64,000 bases of DNA from Prillingera fragicola (taxonomy: Eukaryota > Basidiomycota > Tremellomycetes > Trichosporonales > Trichosporonaceae), in NCBI GenBank assembly GCA_002335605.1, contig BEDY01000008.1, positions 558,001 to 622,000 on the forward strand, in the 5' to 3' direction. Made by a program: the position numbers and the translations under genes. Shown here piece after piece: positions 1 through 10,215 of the stretch (positions are counted from its first letter, which is position 1; each line of letters begins with the position of its first letter). The notes under the pieces are model-generated. The model was not told the origin of the DNA, searched no databases, and was given only the letters and a program-made list of their open reading frames with translations.

Positions 1-1824
1 GAGGAGAAGGAGACGGAGAAGGGAGCGGTGAAGAGAATACTAATGATGATGGAACAGTGACCAGTCGTGGTGCAAACTTCCTTGTGCTGGCTGGCTGCTT
101 GGGGAGGGCGCAATGTCATCCAAACCTCGGCCACCAAGGAGACGCAGGAGCAGCGCCCAGCAGGAGACGACCGAGGGAAGACGGTACCTGGCTCGGGGGT
201 CAGACTCCGGGGCACAGCACCCAAACCATGGGTCCCTTTGCCTGCACATAGTGGGCCCGCGTGGGAGACCAGGGCGCAACGTCAGAGGGTCAGCGCCAGT
301 CCGCCATACAACAGGGGCAGACTATCAGTGGGCTGTGTGCGGACATAGGGTGCATCGGGGGAAGAGTACCCCGCACAACCACTGCACCCATTGATTGGCA
401 AACGCATCGCTGGCCCGGCGGTAGTGACCGGCTGCCCCGACACTGCGTCGGCAGTGTGCCCGACAACCCCACCGGCCCCACCATACCGCAATCCCCCCAC
501 TTAAGCACTTGTCAGGGGCAGTGACGACTTTTCACATCACGTGTTTCCCAAAGAGGCTATTATTCCTAATGTGGAACGCACGGTGATCATCGGCGGCCAC
601 GTAACCAACTATTTATCCACTCCTCCCCCTTTAAATAGTAATACAAATCATGGCGGCTAAATGACATGATTAGGATGAGGATATTTTCGGTCATGGCCGA
701 CCGCAGTCGCGTCGGGGTCCGTTCCAAATTCACCTCATTCTTGTTAATCAAACCCTTTTGCACAGTGTGAAGGCTAAACCATCGAGAACAACATCGCGGC
801 GTCGGCGAGTCCGAACAGTTTGCCCAGCCCCGAGCCAGTAGAGTGCTCGCACGCTCCCGGAGTACAAACTACGCATGCAAGTGCGCGATTTGGGTGCGGG
901 CACAGGGCGAAGGAAACGGGCGCCATGCTTAGGTGGCTTTTGCTCCGAATAGGCCCCGTATATACACCTCGAAGGCCTCGACGAAGATGGTCCTTTCTGT
1001 GACTGACCAGAGTGGGTGCCTGCGATCTGACTGGAGTTTGGCGTCCTCAGGCTCCTGGCCACTGGCCACTTGCCGCTTAGGAAACAGTGGCTGGGCGCCT
1101 CGGCAGGGCTTTCGCTACATTCCTACACATGCACGCACATTGGCCAAGCTACACCCGGACAGCTGGGGTGACCGGGGAAATCGCGCTGGATCGTCCAGTA
1201 TGTGTGTTCATCATTCCAAGTGCCGAAAAAGCAAACAGTCAGAGACAGGGAAGGGGTGAGCGATGCTCCCCCGCCTTCGTTTCGAGCGGGGAGCGATTGG
1301 GCCATACCGAGTAGACGTGTAGACGTCCGCCAACCACGCGCGGCCAAATGTTGGCATCAGGGGCCACACAAGGCATGCCCTGGCTGCGATGGAACATGTT
1401 CGAAATTATCTAAAGCTGCGGTGCGGGGTATGCTGACTGATGATTTGCTCGGCGCGAGCTCGGCGTTGGCATACCGCGGCGCCCTGCGGCACCCAGGCCA
1501 TGTCTGGATGTGGGGACTTTGTCAGCGGCGAGCGATCTCGCACCAGAGCTTGGCGTAGAGGAATCTTGTTCGGTAGTGCCACAAATCAGTGTGGCACCAG
1601 CACAAACTTCTCCCTGTCCTGCCGATTTCCAACATGCTCGCCGCACTCTCTGACAGACACTGCAACTGGGTAATTCAAAGGCTGCATTGTTCTTAGTAGT
1701 ACTCTTCTGAAGGACACCAGGATAAAGGGCTCAGCCCTAATCCTGACGGGCAGAGATGGACACTGGAAACGAACGCGAAAATGCTTCAGGCACAGCCTGG
1801 AGCCTCAAAGTGCATGGGCTGCAT
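1..1824. other. intergenic stretch, no gene recognised
   Basis: Open frames here are short, overlap on both strands and match no family I know. A locally AT-richer patch near 540-740 contains a CACGTG hexamer (about 538-543) and a run resembling a TATA element (TTTAAATAG, about 631-639), so part could be promoter or untranslated sequence of a gene beyond the left edge. I cannot support a gene. The right end is the 3' flank of the DUF1996 gene. Confidence 0.5.
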
Positions 1825-3543
1825 CTACTCGCGGCGCGCGTGGCGGCGGCGGTTGCGCTTGCACTGAACGGCGCCCGAGTCGCTGCCACCCGATGCAGGA
1901 GTGGGTGCCGCAACGTCACCACTGCTGGGCGTGGCTTCGGAAGCTGGAGCGTCGGTGGTTGAGGCGGCCGCGGTGGGAGCCGCATCTGGGTCCTCGGCAT
2001 TGAAGTTGTTGAGGACCGGGATCTCTGAGCCCAAGCCCGTCACCATGACCTTTGCGGCGCCAGCCGCAGTCTTCTTGGCGTAGCCAGTCCAGTTGGGGGG
2101 AGGGGTGATCCACGAACCCGCAATGCCATGGGTGTAAGCGTTGTTGTACAAGCTGTCATGGGTGGCATAAACCTTGGTCGGAGGATTGGGGCCTTTGGTG
2201 TTGGAGTACCTGCTCGTGTCCTTTTGCTTGTAGACCTTGTCAATCTTGTTGACGGCCGTGCCAAGGACCTTGTTGTTTTTAATGTCGGCGGCAGTGCCAT
2301 TGAACCACTTGCCGAGGTTCGGCGCCTTCTGGTTACAGCAGTAGGTCTGCTGGTCGTACGGCTCAAAGTAGGAAGTGTCACCGTACTGCGTGGCGGGGAA
2401 CTGACGAATCGGGGTGTTGCCAAAGTCAGCAGCGATGGGGATAGCATAGTTATTCTTGATGCGGAAGACGGCATTGGGTGGGGTCCATCCGGGCACCGGG
2501 ATCTTGCTAGCATCGCAAGCAGGCTTGTGGTCACCGGCGGCAAGGTTCCAAACTGGGTTGCAGCCGGGAAGCTTGTCCAGGGCGCGCGTGTAGCCGAGCT
2601 CTTCGTCAGGAAGCATACCGGCGAAGCGACAGTTGTGGCGGGCATGGGCTTGAGCAAACTTATTGAGAACGGGGCAGTCTACCGCGTTCGTATCTCCACA
2701 CTGGGCAACAGCCTGCTTGAAAGTCTCAGGCTCCCAGCCCATAACAAAGTCACCGTGCCCCGAGGTGCCCACCAGATCGCCGCTGGAGAGGATGAGGCGG
2801 TTCGCGCGCGACTTGTTCTTCCACATCGTCTGTTGGCGACCCGAAAGCTCATAGTAGATCTCGAGATGAATGTTGCTGTAGTGAATAGGATGCGAGGGAG
2901 GGCATTTCATGCCCTGGAATCCGTTCCACCAAACCTTGTAACCCCCTTGAGCGACGGGGTATGCGACATGATCTTGATGGTTTGGCGTGTCGAGGGTCTG
3001 GTTAGCCCAGCCACAAGAAGGAAAGATAATAGTCTGCCAGACACCGGTACAGCTGTTGGGAAAGGTCGTGGCGTTGGGCAAGTATGCTCCACTAGAGACC
3101 TTGTCGCACCTGTATCCAAGAGCAAGAGCGGACAACTCTGGCAGAAAGAGGTCGCGGTTCTGAGCACTGCCGGCGAGCATGCGGAAGCCTTGAGGGTAAG
3201 GTTGAGACTTTTGGTCATGGCGGTAGTACGCACGGCCGCCGTTGCTCTGCAGGGGCTCGTACTTGCCATTATCGTTGATAAAGTACACGAGGGGCACCCA
3301 GTAGTTGGACTTGTCGACCGTAACTTCAGCAGTGGTGCAATCGGCGTTCAGCAGCTCGGTCGGGGTGTTGAGCACGCTACGGAAATTGTTGGCGCCATAG
3401 ATCTGATGAGTGTGTCCTCCAACGACACCGGGGTTGACGATGGGGTCCATACGGGCCGAAAGAAGAGGCGAAATGTTGACAAAGAACGCATTGACCTGCA
3501 GAGTGGCCAGAAGCGCGGCGAGCGCGATGACAGCGAGCACCAT
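1825..3543 (-). CDS. secreted DUF1996 domain protein
   Basis: A single uninterrupted frame of 572 codons. The N-terminus is a hydrophobic signal peptide of about 19 residues. The body has the DUF1996 layout: an early GGHTHQ motif, then a Cys-containing stretch with IIFPSC, NHQDHVAYP, CPPSHPIHYSN, and further on SGHGDFVMGWEPE. Family members are secreted fungal proteins of unknown biochemical activity, sometimes joined to WSC domains; no WSC domain is visible here. The last 70 or so residues are rich in Ala, Ser, Thr and Pro, like a glycosylated linker, and end in a strongly basic tail (KRNRRRHARRE) instead of a GPI signal. Several NxT/S sequons fit secretion. The domain call is firm; the function is unknown. 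A 481-codon open frame on the opposite strand is treated as a shadow. Confidence 0.93.
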   Translation of the reverse strand: MVLAVIALAALLATLQVNAFFVNISPLLSARMDPIVNPGVVGGHTHQIYGANNFRSVLNTPTELLNADCTTAEVTVDKSNYWVPLVYFINDNGKYEPLQSNGGRAYYRHDQKSQPYPQGFRMLAGSAQNRDLFLPELSALALGYRCDKVSSGAYLPNATTFPNSCTGVWQTIIFPSCGWANQTLDTPNHQDHVAYPVAQGGYKVWWNGFQGMKCPPSHPIHYSNIHLEIYYELSGRQQTMWKNKSRANRLILSSGDLVGTSGHGDFVMGWEPETFKQAVAQCGDTNAVDCPVLNKFAQAHARHNCRFAGMLPDEELGYTRALDKLPGCNPVWNLAAGDHKPACDASKIPVPGWTPPNAVFRIKNNYAIPIAADFGNTPIRQFPATQYGDTSYFEPYDQQTYCCNQKAPNLGKWFNGTAADIKNNKVLGTAVNKIDKVYKQKDTSRYSNTKGPNPPTKVYATHDSLYNNAYTHGIAGSWITPPPNWTGYAKKTAAGAAKVMVTGLGSEIPVLNNFNAEDPDAAPTAAASTTDAPASEATPSSGDVAAPTPASGGSDSGAVQCKRNRRRHARRE

Positions 3544-4753
3544 CCTTCAAAGAGAGAAGGCGTGTGGGCGTGAGATGCGTAAGGAAAGGAATGTGAAGAC
3601 AAAGCACCAGGCTGTTGACAGAGGAGACGGTCGTGATAGAAGAAGAGCAGGAGAAACCATCCATCCAGGCCTTCTTAAGACCCGCCAAACAAGAGTCGTA
3701 ACCGCAAGCATCAAGAGTGTCCAAGAACGCGTGTTGATTATGGACGTTTCTCGGGAAGCAGTTGCCATGTAAGCATTCGCCGCATCCGTGTCCAACAACC
3801 ACCGTTATTGGGCTTGAGAGCATTCGCCGCATGAAACGTCGACTACGTCCGTCACCTCCTGGCTGACGATGCAGAACCCGACGTTTCAGAACACCGTCTT
3901 TCGTAGTCGGTTGGGTTATAAACGAGGTGCCAAGCTTCTGACCCTTGGTGTAGTTTAGGTTCAGTACCTTGTCCTCCTGGTGACCGAAGTGATTGCTACG
4001 ATTGAAACGCACGCAGAGCCATCCATCCCCGCGACGTCATCCATCCGCGCGATTGATTTCGAGGCTAGCGCGAGGAACATGGGCAGCAGGAAGGGACGCA
4101 TCGCCATGGCCAGCAGCAGCCTGTGTCAAGCAAGACAGTAGTCGGGCCAGGTCCTAGGGACATTATTGGATGTAGACGACAAGGAGGAGCCAGAAGGATG
4201 TCGACGACGAAAGGAAGGTATATTCCTCCCCGGCCGTCTTTTCGGTGTTTGGTTGGCGTACGTACTGACGCTCCTCACCATCGCCTTCGCCTTCGAGACA
4301 GAGTCGGTCTCCTCAAGCTGAAAGTCACCCTCCATGAATTCATTGTTGCCAGTATGCTTCTCAGCCATTATTCTAGTCTTCTTTGACTTAGGGAATGCTC
4401 TGCTTACACGGCGGGAGTGCGTCTGTAGATTAATGGTCGGCCGACAATGTTGACACAAGCACGGGGCCGGGGTTCGCTCCACACGGTAATTGAACAGGTC
4501 GTCAAACATTTCTTTGGAGCTCGTTGGAGCAAGAGACAGAAATGGGTTCTATGTTCGTCTCTTCCCCATGTCCAAGCATTTGGGCTTGCTGCAAGCTTGC
4601 TGTTCAGTGATCAGTGCCCTGCCTGCGCGTGCGGTCTCAAACTGAAAGGGTGATTATCTAAACCGCGGGGGTGATTTAAGCTATCCGGCCGCTGCAGCCC
4701 ACCAGCCCACCTGACTGACAACTCTCTCCACTCCAACGCGTTGATACGTCGCA
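3544..4753. other. divergent upstream region of DUF1996 and GGT genes
   Basis: This is the space between two divergent start codons. It must contain both promoters. A minus-strand frame at 4126-4509 (127 codons, internal start MAEKHTGNNEF) has no recognisable domain and no homology I can name, so it is not annotated as a gene. I see no tRNA or repeat here. Confidence 0.4.
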
Positions 4754-6493
4754 ATGGTACTTGTCTCCTCGCAGCACAGACCCGCAATGGCTGGAGTCCC
4801 TGGTGCAGCCATCTCAGAGCACACGATCGCCTCGCATATCGGTGCCTCTATTCTCGAGGACGGCGGCAACGCAATCGACGCCGCCGTAGCGACGACATTT
4901 GCCATTGGTGTACTATGCCCCTATCATAGTTGCGTTGGTGGCGGCGGGTTTGCCTTGCTCCGTACCCCGGAGGGCGAGTTTGAAAGCCTTAACTTTCGAC
5001 ACAAGGCACCTGCGGCTGTGACAATGGAGTGGATCACTGACAAGTCGACCGCTGTTGGAGGGGCGGCCGTCGCTGTGCCCGGCCAAGTGGCAGGGATGTG
5101 GGCGCTTCACCAGCGCGGTGGCGTTCTCAAATGGGCAGACGTGCTTCGGCCTGCAATTGATTTGGCGAGGAACGGAATGGCAATGGGCAAGGACCTCTAC
5201 GATGTGGGTGCTGCTGTGCCGCTCAGCTGATGAGCAGTTCTTACAACTCGAGTGTCCCAACGCGCCGAGCATTGTGGGGAGTTGGCTTGCGGATGATCCA
5301 GAGTTTGTCAAGGCCTTCACCCGGAATGGCAATCTAGTTCCTGTGGCCGATAAGTGGACACGTCCCGGCTATGCTGCCACGCTCCAAGCTCTGGCTCGTG
5401 GTGGACCAGACGAGTTCTACGAGGGCGAGTTAGCAGCCAAGGTCGTACAAGCCGTTCAGGCAAAAGGCGGACTGATGACCCTCGAGGACTTGAAAGATTA
5501 CAAAGTTCTGTGGAACAAGCCGATCTCGGGGAGCTACCGCGGGTACACGGTCGTCACGACGCCAGCTCCAGCGTCGGGCGCCGTCCTCCTCTCAGCACTA
5601 GGAACGATGGACCACTTTCCGCTCAACTCTCCAAACACCGCCGACGATCTACACGTCACGACAGAAGCTTTGCGTTTGGCATACGGCGCACGTACGGCTC
5701 TAGGTGATCCAGACTTTGTCCCCGGAATGGACGCCTTACAAGAATCCATGGTCTCCCCCGAAAGCGGCGCAGAACGAGCACGGAGACTAGACATGTCCAA
5801 GACTTGCCCACCAGAATACTACACTCCAGGAGTCAGCGTGAAGGACGACAACGGGACATCCAACATTACAACAGCCGACGCGGACGGTCGCGTGGTGACC
5901 CTCACAACTACGATTGGTCTCATCTTTGCCTCTCGAATCATGGTCCCCGGCACTGGCATCATGCTCAACGACAGTATGGACGATTTCTCCGTCGCAGGCA
6001 AGGCAAACGGAACAGGATACGCGCCTGCACCGGCAAACTACGGTACGCCTCCCCTGCGCTTCAGAGCTAACACTCAGTGATGGGCTCGAAACGACCGCTC
6101 TCCTCCTCATGCCCCTACATAATAACACGCAACGGGGCACCAGCCTTTGCGGGCGGCGCCGCAGGCGGGTCGACAATAATCAGCGCCAACATCCAAGTCA
6201 TCCGCAACCTGATCGACTATTCCATGTCTGCGTCAGAAGCGACAGCAGCACCAAGGCTGCACAATCAGGTACGCCCTGATCATTCTCTTCTGGAGCGCCC
6301 GAGTTGGCGCGGGTTGGCGGTCAAGGGGTTTGAGGACGACGTGGTTGCGGATTATGAGAACAAGGGGCACATGGTGGAGTGGACAGAGCGGAACAGGAGC
6401 ACGCCGTGCGCGATGCGTATTACCGACGAGGGGTGGGATGTGGCCGGGGATGCTCGCAAGTGGGATGCAGGCGGGGCTGTAAACTTGGCATGA
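4754..6493 (+). CDS. gamma-glutamyltransferase family protein
   Basis: Three exons: 4754-5203, 5238-6042, 6078-6493, joined by introns of 34 and 35 nt with GCTGAT and GCTAAC branch sites. The product belongs to the gamma-glutamyltransferase fold, which cleaves or transfers the gamma-glutamyl group of glutathione and related peptides. Visible landmarks are GGNAIDAAVAT near the start, LNFRHKAP with the substrate-binding Arg, LGDPDF, the autoprocessing region NGTSNITTAD with the probable nucleophile Thr at about residue 357, NDSMDDFS, and PLSSSCPYI forming the oxyanion site. There is no signal peptide or membrane anchor before the domain, so it may be cytosolic, unlike the vacuolar/secretory yeast enzyme. 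The first intron could also be called as 31 nt (to 5234). Family call firm; substrate not determined. Confidence 0.93.
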
Positions 6494-6641
6494 CGACATG
6501 TCAGAAGAGATCAATAGTTCACTGCGTTAGATCACTCGGCTGGTGCGCCAGTAGTCTTCGAGCCGGTGTAACCGGCGTTTGCTGCACAGCTATCGCACAA
6601 GTCTATCATCGAACAACTACCATACAAACAAAACCTAGCCG

Positions 6642-7630
6642 CTAGCGAAACTTGGACCACAAGACGAGAATGATGAGAATGACAAGCACGGCGATAATGG
6701 CGCCAGTGACAAACTTTTGCTGATACATCCTGAGCAATGTCAGCCGAGAGGCCACCTGGTACGGCGTCAATAGCTAGCGCCAAGACAGCGCCAGCTGTCA
6801 AGCTCCACCACTCACTTGTAGATCATCTTCTTGAGCGTCCCCGCCGCGCGGTCAATGCTGGAATCGGCGACAGTGAGCGTGTCACGCGTGTGCTCAATCT
6901 GCTCGCGCTGGCCACGAAGGTTGCGCAGAATATCCGTGCCAACGTCCTCGGTCTCGAGGGCGATACGGTGCGCATTGTCCAGTCGCCTCGTAGAGTCGCC
7001 AAGCGCCTCGGTACCCGCCAGCAACCGGGTGCGAGTGCTGAAAGCTGTCGCGTCGTCATCGTCATGATAAGGGTCGTCTGAGGGGAAGCCTGGACCAGAG
7101 AGGAGCTCGGCACGCTGTGTCTCCGCGCGCACGTCGCGCTGCCTGGTCAGCGTTTGCCAAGACTCGAATTGTGCACTCACCACCTGCTTCTTGACACGAT
7201 CAACACCTTGCTTGGACTTTGCCAGCCTATCCTGGAATGTCTTGCGAATGGACAAAGGCATCGAAGGGATCTCGACGTCCATCTGGGCAATCTGCACCGC
7301 TGTCAGCAATGTCTCGTGCGGCGTCGGCCAAAACGACGCTGCGCAGTCGAGTACGCACAATCTCCTCTGCCTCGTCGAGCTCGTCGGCAACTTTCTTAAG
7401 AGCAGCCTTTCGAGGCTCTAAATTTGCGTATCAGCATCATTTCTATGCGGTGGCTGCCGAGTAATGAACATACCGCCCTTGAGAGCCTTGACGTCTCCAT
7501 CAAGCTTGGACTTGAGGCTGCTGAGGAGCTGCTTCAAGTCCTCGTCGTAGTTTTCGAACAGCGCACTGGGTGTGTTAGCGCTAATGTTCTAGATTGTGGC
7601 TCGGAATACTTGCGTGGGCGAGTTGTCCAT
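6642..7630 (-). CDS. VTI1: Vti1-type Qb-SNARE
   Basis: A tail-anchored SNARE for Golgi, endosome and vacuole fusion. It starts MDNSPTALFENYDEDL and carries the helical N-terminal domain (QMDVEIPSMP). The Vti1 SNARE helix follows (LDNAHRIALETEDVGTDIL, RGQREQIEHTRDTL), and a C-terminal membrane segment ends LWSKFR. Exon 1 is only 17 nt (7614-7630). Its intron (7566-7613) must start with GC (GCAAGT) to keep the frame. The second intron is 7418-7473. A further 42-nt, stop-free intron interrupts the sequence after VDRVKKQV and is inferred from its GTGAGT start, GCTGAC branch and AG end. The last intron lies just before the transmembrane exon. Family call is firm; the exact splicing of the 42-nt intron is inferred. 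Confidence 0.92.
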
Positions 7631-8101
7631 GATGGAGTGATGGTTGTTGTTGAGAAGAAGACGAGGCTAAGATCGTAATCGTCATATGGTGGTGGCGGTG
7701 GCGGGTCATAGCAGGTGAAGCCACGTGCTAAAGCGGGTGGTTTAAATAGCGTCCTTTCAGCGTTTCACCCAGTGATGGTAAATGTCCACAACAACCGATT
7801 GCCAGTCAGCAAGCATCACACCTGCAACTGGTCAGCCTCTCTTCCTTTCCCAGCACACCGCACTACTCGGTCACACCTCCTCACAGCAAACACTCGCATA
7901 CCCAGAATCGCGTCAGCCTTCGCCACCCACCCACACCGCATTCCTCATCCTACTCCCCACACATCCACGCCTCCACGCCAACGCCGCCCCTTTGTCCCGT
8001 CTATTGATCCGTCCCGTGACACTCCGTCTGTTGGCACTCGCTCATCCCACCTCACCCAACTCTCGTCACTCTCCATCACCCCACAACCCCTTCTTAGTTC
8101 G
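7631..8101. other. divergent promoter region, VTI1/HYM1
   Basis: 471 nt between divergent start codons. The half next to HYM1 is strongly pyrimidine-rich (many CCAC, TCACC and CTC runs on the plus strand), as often seen in leaders of highly intron-bearing basidiomycete genes. No tRNA or other gene recognised. Confidence 0.5.
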
Positions 8102-9508
8102 ATGAACTTCTTCAATCGTTCAAAGACTCGCTCTCCCGTCGAGAGCGTCAGGTCACTGCGTGACTATCTCAACCGCCTCGATGCGCCAGGCTCGGCCGAG
8201 AGCAAGAAGAAGGTGGGTCAGATGCTCGCGCATGAAGGGTCGAGGACGAAATAACTGATGCACGCAGGTGACCGACGAGTGCTCGCGCTTGACATCCACT
8301 GTCAAGGCGTGTCTGTGCTGTGAGGGTGATGTCGACTCCACCCCCGAGATGGTTACCATGGTGGTCAACGAAGTGTACAACCAAGACTTGTTGACACAGC
8401 TGGTGCTGCGCTTGCCAAAGCTGGAGTTCGAGGTGAGCTTGGCGAAACGCTTCTGTCACGGCTATGCTAACACATCAGGCCCGGAAGGACGTCGGTCACA
8501 TCTACAATACGCTGCTGCGTAGGCAGATCGGCACACGATCACCGACGGTCGAGCTTATTGCCAACAAACCCGATATCATCTTCAACACCCTCAAGGGGTT
8601 AGTCAATAATCGTATGTGCAGTGCTGATCATGCAGATATGCGGACCCAGAAGTGGCTTTGAACACAGGCATGATCCTCAAGGAGATGCTCCGCTACGAAC
8701 CTTTGGCCAAGATCTTGCTCTACTCTGAACAGTGAGGACAGTACGAGTCTATTGTGCTAACGTCAGGTTCTACACGTTCCCAAAATACATCGAGGACGCC
8801 ACCTTTGGCATCTCGTGCGATGCTTTTGCCAACATGAAGGCGAGTGGTGTCACCCTCCACCTTGGACCGTGCTGACGCTAGCAGGAGACTCTCACAAAGC
8901 ACAAGCCTGTGGTGGCACAGTACTTGGACCAAAACTATGACCGGGTGGGTAGCCTGTTTGTTGACGCTGCTGATGCCAGTTCTTTGAAATGTACAACACG
9001 CTCATCAACTCTACAAACTATGTGACCAAGCGTCAGTCGCTGAAGCTGCTCGGCGAGATTCTCCTCGACCGGGCGAATTACACGATCATGACGCGCTACA
9101 TAGCCTCCGAGGCCAACTTGAAATTGATGATGAACTTCTTGCGCGACCGCAGTAGGAACATTCAGTTTGAGGCATTCCATGTGTTCAAGGTGAGTTGCCG
9201 TGCTTGTTGGGAGGTCGCTGACGTCAGGTCTTCGTTGCGAACCCTAACAAGCCACCTGAGATTGCGCGCATTCTCCGTCGGAACAAGGATCGCCTTCTCG
9301 TCTTCCTCAAGGACTTTCACAATGACAAAGACGGTACGTATCTCTCACCGCGTACTTAGGGGCCGGAGGCCTCATGAAATTGGCGTCCGTTTCACATGAA
9401 CTGACATGCAAATAGACGACCAGTTCAACGACGAGAAGCAGTTTCTCATTGCACAAAGTACGTGTCACCACTCACACCTTCAACTAACCAACAGTTGAGC
9501 GTCTCTAA
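8102..9508 (+). CDS. HYM1: Mo25/Hym1 scaffold protein
   Basis: A 331-residue Mo25 family protein, the scaffold of the RAM/MOR polarity network that binds GCK-type kinases. Ten exons: 8102-8212, 8268-8432, 8479-8597, 8636-8731, 8767-8839, 8885-8944, 8980-9189, 9228-9333, 9416-9457, 9495-9508; the total is exactly 332 codons with stop. Diagnostic pieces include [12 protein letters not shown] at the start, [83 protein letters not shown] and [14 protein letters not shown] at the end. The intron after exon 5 (8840-8884) begins GCGAGT, a GC-AG intron, because any GT alternative breaks the conserved reading frame. The last exon is 14 nt. Length matches the family. Confidence 0.95.
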
Positions 9509-10215
9509 CCGGCCCCGGCGGTCGAACTCTCTGTGGCTGAGCCGCAGCCTACTATGTCTCTCCTTAATACATCACTGCCCATACACACGGACCAACTGAA
9601 GACGAGCCCCCCGCCCCACGCTGCCTCGTCTGTTCCGAACCAACTGTTACGCCTTTACGACCATATTGCATCCTTGCATTTTCGGGCCACCCCCCCTCTA
9701 TACGTTGATTTTCTTGTTTCTGGTTACGCCTGGCGTCATCGGGCCGCGCCCGCTCCGCGCCTGGCGTTGAATGTAGGACACACTAGTTCCATGCATCAGA
9801 CTACATGATCACAGAAGCGCCTCGGAGGGAGGCATGTCCTATGCCTACAGATGCCCTTTCGGTCAGTATTTGTACGCGCTAAAGCCACTGTCTATGTGAT
9901 CCATCGTACTATATCACTAATGCTACAAGAGCTGCTAGAGCCCAAACCATGCTATGCTAATGCTGATGCTGTACGCGCGGGGCTGCGTAGACCTGAGTGT
10001 CGCGGGGAAGAAGAGAAAATTGAAGAGTGTTCGGTTGAAAGTCTAACGAGTGTGTGTGGGTTGTATAGAGTCTGGTGGGATCGCGTCGGCCTTGTCCTCA
10101 AAGGTGGAGCTACGCGTCGATTATTAGGGTGTTGAGGGTCCAGGGACAATACAAGGTCGCGTGATCCGGTCGCCAAGAGTTTTGAATGTCCTAAGAGAGT
10201 GTGTGTATAGCGGCC
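9509..10215. other. convergent intergenic region, HYM1/AXL2-like
   Basis: 707 nt between two 3' ends. It contains only short unconvincing frames. I see no conserved product, tRNA or repeat; it presumably holds the two 3' untranslated regions. Confidence 0.5.

Noticed and set aside
2128..3573. 481-codon plus-strand frame opposite the DUF1996 gene
   Set aside because: It lies antisense to a clear family member and shows no domain; long antisense frames are expected from GC-rich codon usage.
4126..4509. 127-codon minus-strand frame (MAEKHTGNNEF...)
   Set aside because: No recognisable family and no supporting exon structure; left as intergenic.
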